This document shows, one piece after another, positions 7,212 to 15,422 of a stretch of DNA of 23,686 bases; within the stretch, counting starts at the first letter, position 1, and the number at the start of each line of letters is the position of its first letter. The stretch covers positions 1-23,686 of the forward strand of contig CAZVJA010000066.1 of assembly GCA_964626885.1 (NCBI GenBank), written 5' to 3'. The notes under the pieces are model-generated. The model saw only the letters and a list, made by a program, of their open reading frames with translations, made no database searches and was not told the DNA's origin. A program made the position numbers and the translations under genes. This DNA comes from CAZVJA01 sp964626885. GTDB lineage: Bacteria > Planctomycetota > Planctomycetia > Planctomycetales > Planctomycetaceae.

Positions 7212-8144
7212 GTGACGTCCACCATTCTGAATCAAGCCGAGTCGTTGAATGAGGCGCGGTTGCCAACCGAATTTCGGAAGACTGCCTGTCTGCCGCTGTT
7301 CATTCTACCCGCAATTGTGCTTTGCGTCGCGTGGAGCTGGCCGGCTTGGATGTTGATGTGGGGACTGGCGATCTCAATATTCGCCGGTCTGAAATGGCTG
7401 ACGTTCGTGGATGATGCCAGCACAGTGGCAAACTTTTCCCGCGGCAGAGCCCTCGGATATTTGATTGCCTGGCCGGGGCTAGATGCGGCGCAATTTCTAA
7501 GCAACAAGTCTGGCGTGCCGGGCAGCCTTCGAGAATGGATGTTTGCCGCACTGAAAACGGCGGCTGGGGTGCTTGCCTTGAGGGTGGCTGTTGCACGGGC
7601 GCGAGAATGGCCAGACCTGCTGACCGGTTGGTTGGGGATGGTGGGCATCGTCCTGTTGCTGCATTTTGGATTGTTCCACATTCTCTCGCTTTCCTGGCGT
7701 CGTGTGGGAGTGAATGCGGCGCCGCTGATGAATTGGCCGATAACCGCGGCGTCGCTTGCGGACTTCTGGGGGCGCCGCTGGAACGTGGCGTTTCGTGACG
7801 TGTCCTTTCGCCACCTGTATCGCCCGTTGGTATGGCGATGCGGTCCTCGCAGCGCGTCATTGGCCGTATTCGTGGTGTCCGGACTCATTCACGATGCGGT
7901 GATTTCCATTCCCGCCGGTGCGGGGTATGGATTGCCGACGTTGTATTTTGTGCTGCAAGGGGTCGGCCTGCTGATCGAGCAAAGCCGGCGGGGAAGGGGA
8001 GCAGCATTGGGGAGTGGGATTGCGGGGCGAGCGTGTTGCCTCGCGCTGGTGGCGGTGCCTCTGCCGCTGCTGTTTCATCGACCGTTTGTTCTGAATGTGG
8101 TCTTGCCGATGCTGCAAGCCGCGATGTTTGGTGGAGTTTCCTAG
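7212..8144 (+). CDS. Wax-synthase-like membrane O-acyltransferase (MBOAT family)
   Basis: 310 residues from the GTG at 7212, which has AGGGGA just upstream; in-frame starts at 7155 and 7065 would give a longer, non-hydrophobic leader. Several membrane segments are visible, for example LPLFILPAIVLCVAWSWP, MWGLAISIFAGLKW and LLTGWLGMVGIVLLLHFGLFH. The core motifs of plant and bacterial wax-synthase-type acyltransferases are present: DFWGRRWNVAFRD (about 184-196), YRPL and VFVVSGLIHD (about 219-228), whose His is the MBOAT catalytic residue. The expected reaction is transfer of a fatty acyl group from acyl-CoA to an alcohol in the membrane. The TAG stop lies inside the dispersed repeat at 8141, so the last residues come from the repeat junction. 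A small membrane protein follows on the same strand. Confidence 0.85.
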   Translation: MTSTILNQAESLNEARLPTEFRKTACLPLFILPAIVLCVAWSWPAWMLMWGLAISIFAGLKWLTFVDDASTVANFSRGRALGYLIAWPGLDAAQFLSNKSGVPGSLREWMFAALKTAAGVLALRVAVARAREWPDLLTGWLGMVGIVLLLHFGLFHILSLSWRRVGVNAAPLMNWPITAASLADFWGRRWNVAFRDVSFRHLYRPLVWRCGPRSASLAVFVVSGLIHDAVISIPAGAGYGLPTLYFVLQGVGLLIEQSRRGRGAALGSGIAGRACCLALVAVPLPLLFHRPFVLNVVLPMLQAAMFGGVS

Positions 8145-8284
8145 AGGTGGTTTCAATACATTGTATTTGGGAGGACGACAGGGCACCGCACAGAGGGTGG
8201 TCCGTGGAGCCGCCATAACGAGAGACTTCCGGTCGCAGCGGCTCGGCGGGAGCCTCGCCCTCCCTGTTTTGAAACCACCTGTAG
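8141..8284 (+). repeat. MITE-like dispersed repeat, copy A (144 bp)
   Basis: The outer ends are inverted repeats: CTAGAGGTGGTTTCA at the left and TGAAACCACCTGTAG at the right (14 of 15 pair). Inside, GGGAGGACGA near the left can pair with TCGCCCTCCC near the right, so the whole element can fold into a long hairpin. Copy B at 16793-16908 is the same element inverted. It lacks about 27-30 bases that copy A has in its left half. There is no coding capacity, and frames through it give Arg/Pro-rich peptides such as GRARLPPSR in both copies. It separates the acyltransferase gene from the small membrane protein gene. Confidence 0.85.
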
Positions 8285-8292
8285 GAAAATTT

Positions 8293-8324
8293 TCTGAAGA
8301 GAAACAGATCTGAAGAGAAACAGA
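8293..8324 (+). repeat. Perfect 16-bp tandem duplication
   Basis: TCTGAAGAGAAACAGA occurs twice head to tail (8293-8308 and 8309-8324), nine bases after the end of repeat copy A and directly upstream of the ribosome-binding site of the next gene. It may be a small slippage duplication or a scar next to the inserted repeat. Confidence 0.85.
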
Positions 8325-8336
8325 GAGGTGTGAATT

Positions 8337-8762
8337 ATGGTCAGCTTGCCTCAACTCATCGTCATTGGCGGCATTCTTCACTTCAGTCTGTTGATGGCGG
8401 GCATTGCGGTGCCGCGCGTGCTCGACTGGCGAAAATCACTGAAAGGACTCGATCCGTTGTCGCGGGAGATCATCTGGGTACACGGGGCGTTTATTGTGCT
8501 GGTGCTGATCGCCTTTGGAGTGCTGTCGGTTGTGTATTCAACCGAGCTGGCTGCCGGCAGCCCGCTGGCGAGGGGAATGTGTGGGTTCATCGCGATCTTC
8601 TGGGCGGTGCGATTGGTTGTGCAGTTTTTCGTGTTCAACGCGCGGCCGCATCTGACAAGCCTGCTGCGGCGGGTCGGCTACCATGCCCTGACGATCGTCT
8701 TCACTTACCACGCGGTTATCTACTCGCTGGCGGCGTTCTTGCCGCATCGACTCGGATCGTAA
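8337..8762 (+). CDS. Small four-helix integral membrane protein
   Basis: 141 residues from the ATG at 8337, with GAGAGG about eight bases upstream. Four hydrophobic segments are clear: LPQLIVIGGILHFSLLMAGIA (4-24), WVHGAFIVLVLIAFGVLSVVY (47-67), GMCGFIAIFWAVRLVVQFFVF (80-100) and VGYHALTIVFTYHAVIYSLAAFL (113-135). Conserved-looking His residues occur in or next to three of them (H15, H49, H115, H124), which could be ligands for a metal or haem, but that is speculation. I do not recognise a family. Its position directly after the acyltransferase suggests a partner role in the same membrane process. The intervening repeat may weaken co-transcription. Confidence 0.8.
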   Translation: MVSLPQLIVIGGILHFSLLMAGIAVPRVLDWRKSLKGLDPLSREIIWVHGAFIVLVLIAFGVLSVVYSTELAAGSPLARGMCGFIAIFWAVRLVVQFFVFNARPHLTSLLRRVGYHALTIVFTYHAVIYSLAAFLPHRLGS

Positions 8763-8825
8763 TCACGTGCAAAAAACTGACTACGGTCGAATTGTGCTAC
8801 TTGGATGAGCGCATGGCGGACGGAA

Positions 8826-9095
8826 CTAGGCCGGAGGATTTTTTGCCGGCGCCGGGGCGCCGCGGAGCAATCCCTCCGTGCTCAGATCTTCATCGATATC
8901 AGGCCAGTGGATTCCATAGCCCCCGCCCGAGACTTTCCAGTTCTTTCGCTCCGCGGGCGAAGCGTTCAGTAGCCGGGGATACCAGGTGAGAGGAACACTG
9001 ATTGTTCTTCCGTCCATCAGCTCGACGCTTAGGACGTCCGAAGTGCAAGAGACATTCGCCACCCGTTCGTCCGCTCTAAGGTTCAAAATGCCCAT
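8826..9095 (-). CDS. DUF2442 domain protein
   Basis: 89 residues from the ATG at 9095. The family signature is nearly complete: VANVSCTSDVLSVELMDGRT, ISVPLTWYPRLLNASPAERKNW, and GGGYGIHWPDIDEDLSTEGLL at the C-terminus. DUF2442 proteins are small and commonly lie directly next to DUF4160 genes. The pair is often discussed as toxin-antitoxin-like, but the function is not established. The start codon overlaps the last codons of the upstream DUF4160 reading frame (stop at 9076-9078), which is tight coupling typical of a two-gene unit. An open extension to 9446 in this frame is only the shadow of DUF4160 in another frame. Confidence 0.9.
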   Translation of the reverse strand: MGILNLRADERVANVSCTSDVLSVELMDGRTISVPLTWYPRLLNASPAERKNWKVSGGGYGIHWPDIDEDLSTEGLLRGAPAPAKNPPA

Positions 9096-9312
9096 TCCAG
9101 GCCTCCAGCAGTCCCGCTTGATTGTCTTCCACAATTTTCTGGATATCGCGCAGCTCTTTCGGCCGAAACCCGCGATTGTGCGCCAGCTCCACAATCGGGA
9201 GCTAGAACTTCGCCGAGAGATCGTCACGGTCCACATGAACGTGCGGTTGTTCGTGCGGCTCGTGGCTGTAGAAATAGAATCGATACGGTCCAACACGCAA
9301 GACGGTCGGCAT
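9076..9312 (-). pseudogene. DUF4160 gene interrupted by an in-frame amber codon
   Basis: From the ATG at 9312 the frame reads MPTVLRVGPYRFYFYSHEPH, then EQPHVHVDRDDLSAKF, then TAG at 9204-9202 (codon 37). It then continues in the same frame as LPIVELAHNRGFRPKELRDI and QKIVEDNQAGLLEAWNGHFEP to a normal stop at 9076. In DUF4160 proteins the segment reads AKFWL, so TAG stands exactly where a TGG Trp codon is expected: a single G-to-A change. Everything else is intact at the usual length (78 codons). It may be recently inactivated, be a sequencing error, or be read through. The downstream DUF2442 partner remains open. Confidence 0.88.
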
Positions 9313-9358
9313 CGATAAAACTCAACCTGAGTCATTGCACTAAGTAAAGTTTGGCTCT

Positions 9359-10990
9359 CTAATCCTTCCACGGGTGCTCGATCTTCTTCCAGTACTCCGG
9401 GAATTTGAATCCCGGGCTGTTTTCGTAGTCGTGGCAACGGGCGCAAACCTGCTTCTCGGCGAGTTCTTTCGTGAGCTTGATCGCTTTTCGTTCGTTGATC
9501 AGCCCTTCCTCATCCGTGAATGTTTTGCGGTCTTTCTTCCAAAGTTCCTCGAGCGCGACATGCTTGCTGCCGGGGCCGTGGCAGTTCTCGCACTGTTGAG
9601 CTGTCAAGAACGGGGATTTTGCTTCGCTGATGAACCCCGAGTCGTACGGGAAAATCTCCTGGGGATCCCAGCCTGTGACGTGGCAGGCAAGGCATTCGGG
9701 ATCGTGAATCCGCGGAATCCAGTCTTTCTCTTGCCCTTTCCGTCCGATGCTGAGGCTCTTGTAGGCCCGCGAGTGATGCGGTTCATCCTCGGTGTCGATT
9801 TTCCATTTCTGATAGGCCTTGGTATGGCATTCGCCGCATTTTGCAGCGCCGACATATCGTGCGCCGGACGGATGCGGCGATTTCGGTAGATCGTCGAGCA
9901 CCGTGTCGTAATTGTCTTTGAGAGTATTCTGGTACTCTCGCATCCGATCATGCATCTTCGAGTTGTCGTGGAAGCGTTTGTTATCGAGATCGACCAGCTC
10001 GAACCGGAGGCGCTTCGCGGCATCGTTGGGATAGAACCCCAGCACGCCGGCGTATTTTCCCTTGTGTCCGACATCGACCAGCCAGGTCTTACCGATCATT
10101 TCCGGTGTTTCACTTCCCTCCTCGCCACCCGTGGTGAGCACGATATCGAAATCGGGAAACTTTTCCGCCAGGGCACGAGACTCGGCTTTGTCGGCGTGCG
10201 AAAGCAACACGAGGAGTTGCGGCGACTGTTTTTTCAGGTCATCAATGATCGCGGGTAGGGCGGCTTCCGGATCGTCGATGGTCAATTCTGTTTGGGCCCC
10301 TTGTGGCAGTAAGGCCATTCGAATGTTCTTTCCCACGATGGCGGTGACGCCGACTTTTGTTTCGCCGGCGGTGACGACGCGCGAGCGGGTGATGAGCGGA
10401 ACATTGACGCCGTCCTTGTTCGGGACACCGAATTCGGGTGTACCAAACAGCGAGACATTGGCTGCCAGGAAGGGGAGGACGGGTTGCGGCTCCTTGGTGT
10501 TGACTTCGAACTCCGTCAGGAGATATCCCGGTTCGGTCTGTTCCAGGCGAAGTTCTCCCATTCCAAGCGCCAGGGCCTTGTAGTCGAGATCCTTCATTGC
10601 GGCGAGGAGTGTATGAAATTTGAACTTCGTCTGTCGCCGATCCCGTTTGACCGTTCCGCCCAGATCGAGCGGAAGTATGGGCCACTCTCTTTTTCGAATT
10701 TGCTCGATCAGGTCCGCCAGCCGCATCATGCCTCCCGACTGCGTCAATGAGCAGCCGCAAGGTTCGAGATAACCGTGCCGCTCTCCCGTCAGAATGAGGG
10801 CCAGAGCAGGCTTGGGCCAATCCTTGAGAAGCGGCATGACGGGAACGCCGGCATCCGCGGGGGGACCGGAATTGTTCGATTGATCGGTGGGGCTGACCGC
10901 TGATGAATTGTTACTGCATCCGCCAACGTGGAACACGACCGTTGAGAGCAGGGCAAACACGAAGACGAGTGTCATGCCGCGAAACCACAT
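9359..10990 (-). CDS. Lipoprotein with degenerate 5'-nucleotidase-like domain fused to a tetraheme cytochrome c
   Basis: 543 residues from the ATG at 10990, with a strong GGAGGAGG upstream deciding the start. A signal peptide ends in lipobox VGGC (Cys25), so it is anchored outside the cytoplasm. Residues about 60-345 follow the metallophosphoesterase/5'-nucleotidase layout (LTGERHGYLEPCGC, ILPLDLGG, ALGMGELRL, VLLSHADKA, IVLTTGGEEG). The usual metal ligands are largely missing: DxHG is ERHG, GNHE is GMGE and GHxH is absent. Residues 380-525 carry four haem motifs, CGECH (385), CLACH (433), CENCH (467) and CARCH (516), in a cytochrome c554-like domain. A role in periplasmic electron transfer is likely, and the N-terminal domain may be structural or bind another ligand through its CGC. 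The DUF1573 gene lies 360 bases upstream on the same strand. Confidence 0.88.
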   Translation of the reverse strand: MWFRGMTLVFVFALLSTVVFHVGGCSNNSSAVSPTDQSNNSGPPADAGVPVMPLLKDWPKPALALILTGERHGYLEPCGCSLTQSGGMMRLADLIEQIRKREWPILPLDLGGTVKRDRRQTKFKFHTLLAAMKDLDYKALALGMGELRLEQTEPGYLLTEFEVNTKEPQPVLPFLAANVSLFGTPEFGVPNKDGVNVPLITRSRVVTAGETKVGVTAIVGKNIRMALLPQGAQTELTIDDPEAALPAIIDDLKKQSPQLLVLLSHADKAESRALAEKFPDFDIVLTTGGEEGSETPEMIGKTWLVDVGHKGKYAGVLGFYPNDAAKRLRFELVDLDNKRFHDNSKMHDRMREYQNTLKDNYDTVLDDLPKSPHPSGARYVGAAKCGECHTKAYQKWKIDTEDEPHHSRAYKSLSIGRKGQEKDWIPRIHDPECLACHVTGWDPQEIFPYDSGFISEAKSPFLTAQQCENCHGPGSKHVALEELWKKDRKTFTDEEGLINERKAIKLTKELAEKQVCARCHDYENSPGFKFPEYWKKIEHPWKD

Positions 10991-11350
10991 GAATCGGTTT
11001 CCTCCTCCTGCAGATGCTTGTGAAATATGATGCCGGCTCAGACTTGACGCGATGGCTGCAAGAACGGCATTCCGCGTCAGGCCAGTCGAACGTGGAACCC
11101 AATTACTTTCGTCACGTTGCCGAAGTCTCGGACCGTCTTTGCGATCGATCCCGCGGAATCTTAGCGGATCGTCTTGTTCAACGGGATGTCAGTTCCCTGA
11201 ATCACGATCAAGTTCAGGATTGCGGTGGAATCAGAACTCTTGAGGAAGTCGTCCGTTCATCCGACGATGAAGCTTGAGTTCCCCATCGGAACGGAGAATT
11301 TCCCCCGGCTTGCAATAAAAGAGCAGCTAAAATTGCCGTGATTTCTGTCG
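10991..11350. other. Intergenic region between DUF1573 and cytochrome genes
   Basis: Both flanking genes are on the minus strand. No family-like frame, terminator or RNA gene was seen. The right place for a cytochrome promoter and its ribosome-binding site is the left end, where the GGAGGAGG lies near 11002-11012. Confidence 0.5.
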
Positions 11351-12577
11351 TCAATCGGAAACGTAATACACGTAGAAATCGAGCTCGGGAATATCCGGCC
11401 GGTTCGTTTTCACGCGAATCGTGACCGGATTCGATTCTCGATGCCCTTCGGCGGGGCTTCCCGGCGGGACTTCAAATTTTAAGTCGTAACGCCGCCGATC
11501 TCCGACCCGGGTATCTTCTCCTATTGCCGGGGTGAGAGAGACCTTTACATACTTGCCGTCGCTCTGGACATCGACGAATTCCAGGGGCGGATTCGCACGG
11601 TCGTCGACCAGCATCGGAATCATGGTGAATTTTCCTTTTGCGGCTTCGAAGGGACCGAGATCCAGCCGTTTTGTATCCGGAAACCAACGGCAGCCGTTGG
11701 ACGCCGAGAGAGTTCGGTACGAGCCGGGTTTCAGCGCTTCCACCGCGACGAACATTGTCGTTCCCGTGTCATCCTGCCCATTGGGCAGGTCCGTATGAAT
11801 GGTGAACTTTGCTTTGAATTGTCCGGTGGGAATATTCGGCGAGAGTTCGGCGGTTAATTGATAGGCGAACGGGCATTTTGTTTTGGCGAGTTCCTCGGCA
11901 GGCATTTCTGCGAACCCGGCTTTTAGATGCGGGCTGGAACTTTCGATTTTGAGAATCTTGAAGGTGCCTTTGTCTGGGATGCCAATGTAGCCCTGCAAAG
12001 TCATCGGTTTGTCGCCGCGCACTTCGCCGAACCGCCAAGGTTGCACCGGCCCGAGGGCCAGCCCAAAACCGACCCCCCCAGCGACATGCAGAATGATTTC
12101 GCGATATTCGGGATCGTTCGTCAGAATGTGTACTTGCTCTTCGTAACTTGAGGAAAAATTTTCTCCCTCCCATACCAGTTCAACTTCAGTGGCCCCTCCA
12201 GGCGGCACTTCCGTGTCCTTGATGGTGAAGGTGGTGCACTGGCAGGATCTTTTTCCAGCGACGAGCTTCAGAGTTGCGGCGCCTTCATTCCGAATTATGA
12301 ACTTGTGCCGTTTTTGTTCTTTCACCGCGATTTGACCGAAGGAGAATACTTTTTCCGACAGGATGACTTTCGGATGCGGCCCCTGCGGCGAGACGGGCGG
12401 AGCGCCGGCCAGGCGAATCCGATCGTATTCCTCCTGGTCTTCCTTTGTTCCCATGTTCGGCGGGTTCCGCTTTAACTCGTCTTGCCGAGCGATATCAGCA
12501 CTGCGGTTTAACCAGACGATGATCGATAGTGAACCCGCGAATACGATGGCACAAGCAACTAAAGCCCGAAATGTCAT
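11351..12577 (-). CDS. Membrane-anchored DUF1573 domain protein
   Basis: 408 residues. An N-terminal hydrophobic segment (about 4-23, RALVACAIVFAGSLSIIVWL) exports or anchors it. Residues 68-170 are a DUF1573 domain, an Ig-like fold: VFSFGQIAVKEQKRHKFIIR, NEGAATLKL, then the SCQCT cysteine pair (111-115), VPPGGATEVELVW and ILTNDP. The remainder (about 170-405) looks like two further beta-rich Ig-like repeats (GTFKILKIESSSPHL..., SLTPAIGEDTR...FEVPPGSPAEG). DUF1573 proteins of this kind are common in planctomycetes and Bacteroidetes and their function is unknown. The paired Cys near the first domain's loop is typical of the family. It lies upstream of the cytochrome gene on the same strand, but 360 bases apart, so shared transcription is uncertain. 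Confidence 0.88.
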   Translation of the reverse strand: MTFRALVACAIVFAGSLSIIVWLNRSADIARQDELKRNPPNMGTKEDQEEYDRIRLAGAPPVSPQGPHPKVILSEKVFSFGQIAVKEQKRHKFIIRNEGAATLKLVAGKRSCQCTTFTIKDTEVPPGGATEVELVWEGENFSSSYEEQVHILTNDPEYREIILHVAGGVGFGLALGPVQPWRFGEVRGDKPMTLQGYIGIPDKGTFKILKIESSSPHLKAGFAEMPAEELAKTKCPFAYQLTAELSPNIPTGQFKAKFTIHTDLPNGQDDTGTTMFVAVEALKPGSYRTLSASNGCRWFPDTKRLDLGPFEAAKGKFTMIPMLVDDRANPPLEFVDVQSDGKYVKVSLTPAIGEDTRVGDRRRYDLKFEVPPGSPAEGHRESNPVTIRVKTNRPDIPELDFYVYYVSD

Positions 12578-12920
12578 GGCACGACTCTCATCAATCGTCG
12601 GAGATTCTTTGAGGATTTTGATGAACGACAGGCGGTCCGAATGATCGCCAACTTTCTGGAAGACACATCATAACTTCAAGCAGCACCAATTCCGAGACGA
12701 ACCATCCCTCATTCACGAGCGAGCGGCCAGCCGTGAAAAACAGGGTGATTCGGGAGTCGACCTTTCTTTCGTTCTACGGCGGATGCCCGAAAAATCTTGG
12801 AAAATGCCCGAATTAATAATCGACGTTCGATTCTCAGAGCAACCGGGTGTGATTCCTCATGCACGTTTGGTGTTCGCCCCCGTTCCAAAATGGACTTTTT
12901 TGTAATCGTTCCGCTTGAGG
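12578..12920. other. Intergenic region downstream of the ligase gene
   Basis: No gene recognised. It includes an AT-rich stretch (around 12808-12830) and a T-run near 12895. On the minus strand that run is A-rich, so it does not form a terminator for the ligase gene. It must contain the promoter for the DUF1573 gene. Confidence 0.5.
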
Positions 12921-15386
12921 TCAGGGCGTTGTCGGTTCGCCGGCAATCTGTCGAATTTCCTCGACGGTCGGTTCCAGGGACGCGTTTGTGGTTCCCCGCT
13001 TGGCGAGTTCCGCCCGTGTCGGCAGGCACTTGTCGTTGTGACCTTCAAGGCGGTTGATTTTGTGCAGTTCCAGTGCAACCCCGGCCTCCATTCGGGCCTC
13101 CTCGCGATTCTCCGCTCGGACATACGCGACGGCCCGCAGAGCCCGGAGCCGGGGACTGTGAGGATAGCGATCAACCGCGCGGCTGAGTTCCTCAATGGCG
13201 CTCACGGCATCCTGGTGATCCTTCGAGCGATCAAACTTCTTGAGGTACCATTCTCCCAGATGCCAGTATCCATGAGGTTCGTTGGGATTTGACCCGATTG
13301 ACAGACGAGAAATCTGGACGGCATCGTCAAACAGTTCTTGTGACGGACTCTGAGCTTGCTGCCAGCGAGAGAATGTGAGTTCCGCGAGCTTCTCAAGCGG
13401 CTCCGGAGCAAACGGATCGGCGGCGGCTGCCTCTTGATAGTAGCGACCAGCGCCGTCCAATCCGCCCGAGGCCACGACGGAATCCCCCGCAGCCATCAAG
13501 CCATTGCAGCGGATGTGGGGAATGGCCGCGGTATAGAAGCAAGCGGCGAAGGAGCCGGCGATCAATGATCCCGCCACGAGAAAACCCGCGCGCGATTGAT
13601 GATTTGAAGGTGTGAGGGAACTGTCCCGTATCGAGAAGATGCAAACGGCCAGCAGGAAAAAGATTTGCACGATCGCCGGCATCTCCATGCCGCCGGCGCC
13701 CAAGAGATGAACCGTGATCGCCACCAAAGCGCCGAGCAGGCAGCTGTTCGACAGTTTCGCGAGAGCAGAGATGGGGTCGGATCGTCGCGATTCGGCGATC
13801 TTGCCCGAAGTGAGCATGCGGACGAGCAGTGGATTGAGGATGCACCAGGTGATCCAGAGAACGACGAGCCGCAGGTCCATGGCGTTCCCTGTCAGAAGAT
13901 CTGCCGCGAGTATCAATGGAAACGCCGCGGCCGCGCCCAAGTAGATTTCGCGACCGCTCCGTATTGAGAAAACGCTCGACGAGTTGTCCGTATTCTTTCC
14001 CCCGCGTGCTGCCGGGGGTTGATGACGTGGTTGACTTTCTTCGGAATCGACACTCGGCCTACGTCGTGCGGCTGTAGCCGCCGTGACCAGAAATCCGCAC
14101 AACCCCACAAGGGCAATCAGCCCGCCGTTTGACCAGACGTCGAGTAGAAGATTGTGCGGGTCGGCGATCTCCTCGCTCGATTCCGGAAGCTTATGCTTGA
14201 GATAGTTCTGCCGGAAGTTTCCCGGCCCCGTGCCGAAGAACGGAGATTCCCGGAGAACTCCGGCTGCACCTCGCCAATACTGCAAGCGGTATTGCAGGGA
14301 TTTCGGGGCTTCCGTGAGGACGGCCGCGTCGAGTGCCCCGCTCAAGATCGCTCCCCCGACGATCACCCCGAGCCCGACCAGCGAACCCACAATCCCGAAA
14401 ACTCGACGGGAGGTTCGTTCCGTCGATCCGCGCAGGAAGGCAGCCAGCCCCCAGCTGCTCAGCCCGACAGCCAACCCGACCCAAGCCGTGCGGCTCTTCG
14501 TGAGTAGCAGGGCAAACCCAATCAACGTCACAACGAAAGCGATCATCACCATCGAGCCGCGGCCGCTGTTTCCCGCGCGAACTCCCGCCAGGGAGGTCAA
14601 ACCAACGAATAGACCCGGCAGCAACAGGCCGGCGTAGCTGTTTGCCAGGGCAAACAACCCGAATGGCTCGGTGCTTGCGCGCAGACGCTGTTCATACAGC
14701 TGTTGTGCCGGACCTTCGAGCGGAATGCCTTGTGCAAAGAAGTTGGACTCGATCTCCTGTATTCGCGCTTGTAGATTCCGCGCCTGTTGCGGAGCGGCCG
14801 ACAGGATCTCTTTTCGAAGTCGTTCCAGCTCGCTCTTCTGGGCATCGTATTCGCGCGTGGCCTGCGGATAGAACACGTAATGCTGCCAGACTCCCAGTCC
14901 CGCCAGTACGGTCGTCGTCGTCAGCAGGACCGTCAGTATTCGTCGCGCATCGCGCGGTCCGAAGAAGATTTGCCGCATCAGAAAGAACAACACGCCGAGC
15001 GAGACCCATTCCCACATCATGTTGATTGCGGCTCTTTTTTCGCCGCCGACGGCAAGCAGATACACCCCGGAAACGATGTGTCCCAGAACAAGGACCGCGA
15101 CGCAGGCATCGATCCACCCGAAGCGAATTCCTTCGAGGCTGCCGCGAAACACCGACCAAATCCAGATCAACCCCGCTCCGAGTGTCAGTTGCGACAGCCA
15201 CAGTGTCTCCCCTTCGGCGGCAGACTCAGTCGGCAGCAGCCAGCGCGCAACCAACAACATGACCACGATCCCTCGAAGCAGCGTCGTCAGTAGATCGACA
15301 CCTTCGTCACTCGCGGCTTTCGTCGGCGGGGAGGTTCCACGCCGGCGCGACGATGGCTGATCGCTGTTCGCTTTCGGCTTCGTCAT
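12921..15386 (-). CDS. O-antigen ligase/polymerase-like membrane protein with C-terminal TPR region
   Basis: 821 residues. Multiple membrane helices (for example about 34-51, 93-112, 128-141, 151-166, 245-265, 277-296, 300-317, 329-349 and 421-440) surround the Wzy_C-type core. Core segments are LTKSRTAWVGLAVG (295-308), YWRGAAGVLRESPFFGTGPGNF (370-391) and DPHNLLLDVWSNGGL (409-423). The His and Arg of these segments are the ones WaaL/Wzy enzymes use to bind undecaprenyl-linked glycan. An unusually long soluble loop (about 172-240) is rich in Lys/Glu/Gln helices. After further helices (about 483-520, 535-600 and 607-630), residues about 640-790 form TPR-like helix pairs (YYQEAAAADPFAPEPLEKLA, PHGYWHLGEWYLKKF, VDRYPHSPRLRALRAVAYVR). 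The start lies 36 bases after the stop of the sugar-phosphate transferase, so the two are probably one operon for surface glycan assembly. Confidence 0.85.
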   Translation of the reverse strand: MTKPKANSDQPSSRRRGTSPPTKAASDEGVDLLTTLLRGIVVMLLVARWLLPTESAAEGETLWLSQLTLGAGLIWIWSVFRGSLEGIRFGWIDACVAVLVLGHIVSGVYLLAVGGEKRAAINMMWEWVSLGVLFFLMRQIFFGPRDARRILTVLLTTTTVLAGLGVWQHYVFYPQATREYDAQKSELERLRKEILSAAPQQARNLQARIQEIESNFFAQGIPLEGPAQQLYEQRLRASTEPFGLFALANSYAGLLLPGLFVGLTSLAGVRAGNSGRGSMVMIAFVVTLIGFALLLTKSRTAWVGLAVGLSSWGLAAFLRGSTERTSRRVFGIVGSLVGLGVIVGGAILSGALDAAVLTEAPKSLQYRLQYWRGAAGVLRESPFFGTGPGNFRQNYLKHKLPESSEEIADPHNLLLDVWSNGGLIALVGLCGFLVTAATAARRRPSVDSEESQPRHQPPAARGGKNTDNSSSVFSIRSGREIYLGAAAAFPLILAADLLTGNAMDLRLVVLWITWCILNPLLVRMLTSGKIAESRRSDPISALAKLSNSCLLGALVAITVHLLGAGGMEMPAIVQIFFLLAVCIFSIRDSSLTPSNHQSRAGFLVAGSLIAGSFAACFYTAAIPHIRCNGLMAAGDSVVASGGLDGAGRYYQEAAAADPFAPEPLEKLAELTFSRWQQAQSPSQELFDDAVQISRLSIGSNPNEPHGYWHLGEWYLKKFDRSKDHQDAVSAIEELSRAVDRYPHSPRLRALRAVAYVRAENREEARMEAGVALELHKINRLEGHNDKCLPTRAELAKRGTTNASLEPTVEEIRQIAGEPTTP

Positions 15387-15422
15387 CGGGATGCAATCCG
15401 TTCGGTGAAATTTCGACGAGCG

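Noticed and set aside
7232..7888. Long - strand frames opposite the acyltransferase
   Set aside because: They are Ser/Thr/Pro/Arg-rich, with no hydrophobic or motif structure; the + strand carries wax-synthase motifs.
9096..9446. Upstream half of the 206-codon frame ending in DUF2442
   Set aside because: This part is the DUF4160 gene read in another frame; the real DUF2442 start is at 9095.
10991..11350. 87-codon + strand frame at 11014-11277
   Set aside because: It has no recognisable domain and no ribosome-binding site, and it lies between two minus-strand genes; left as non-coding.
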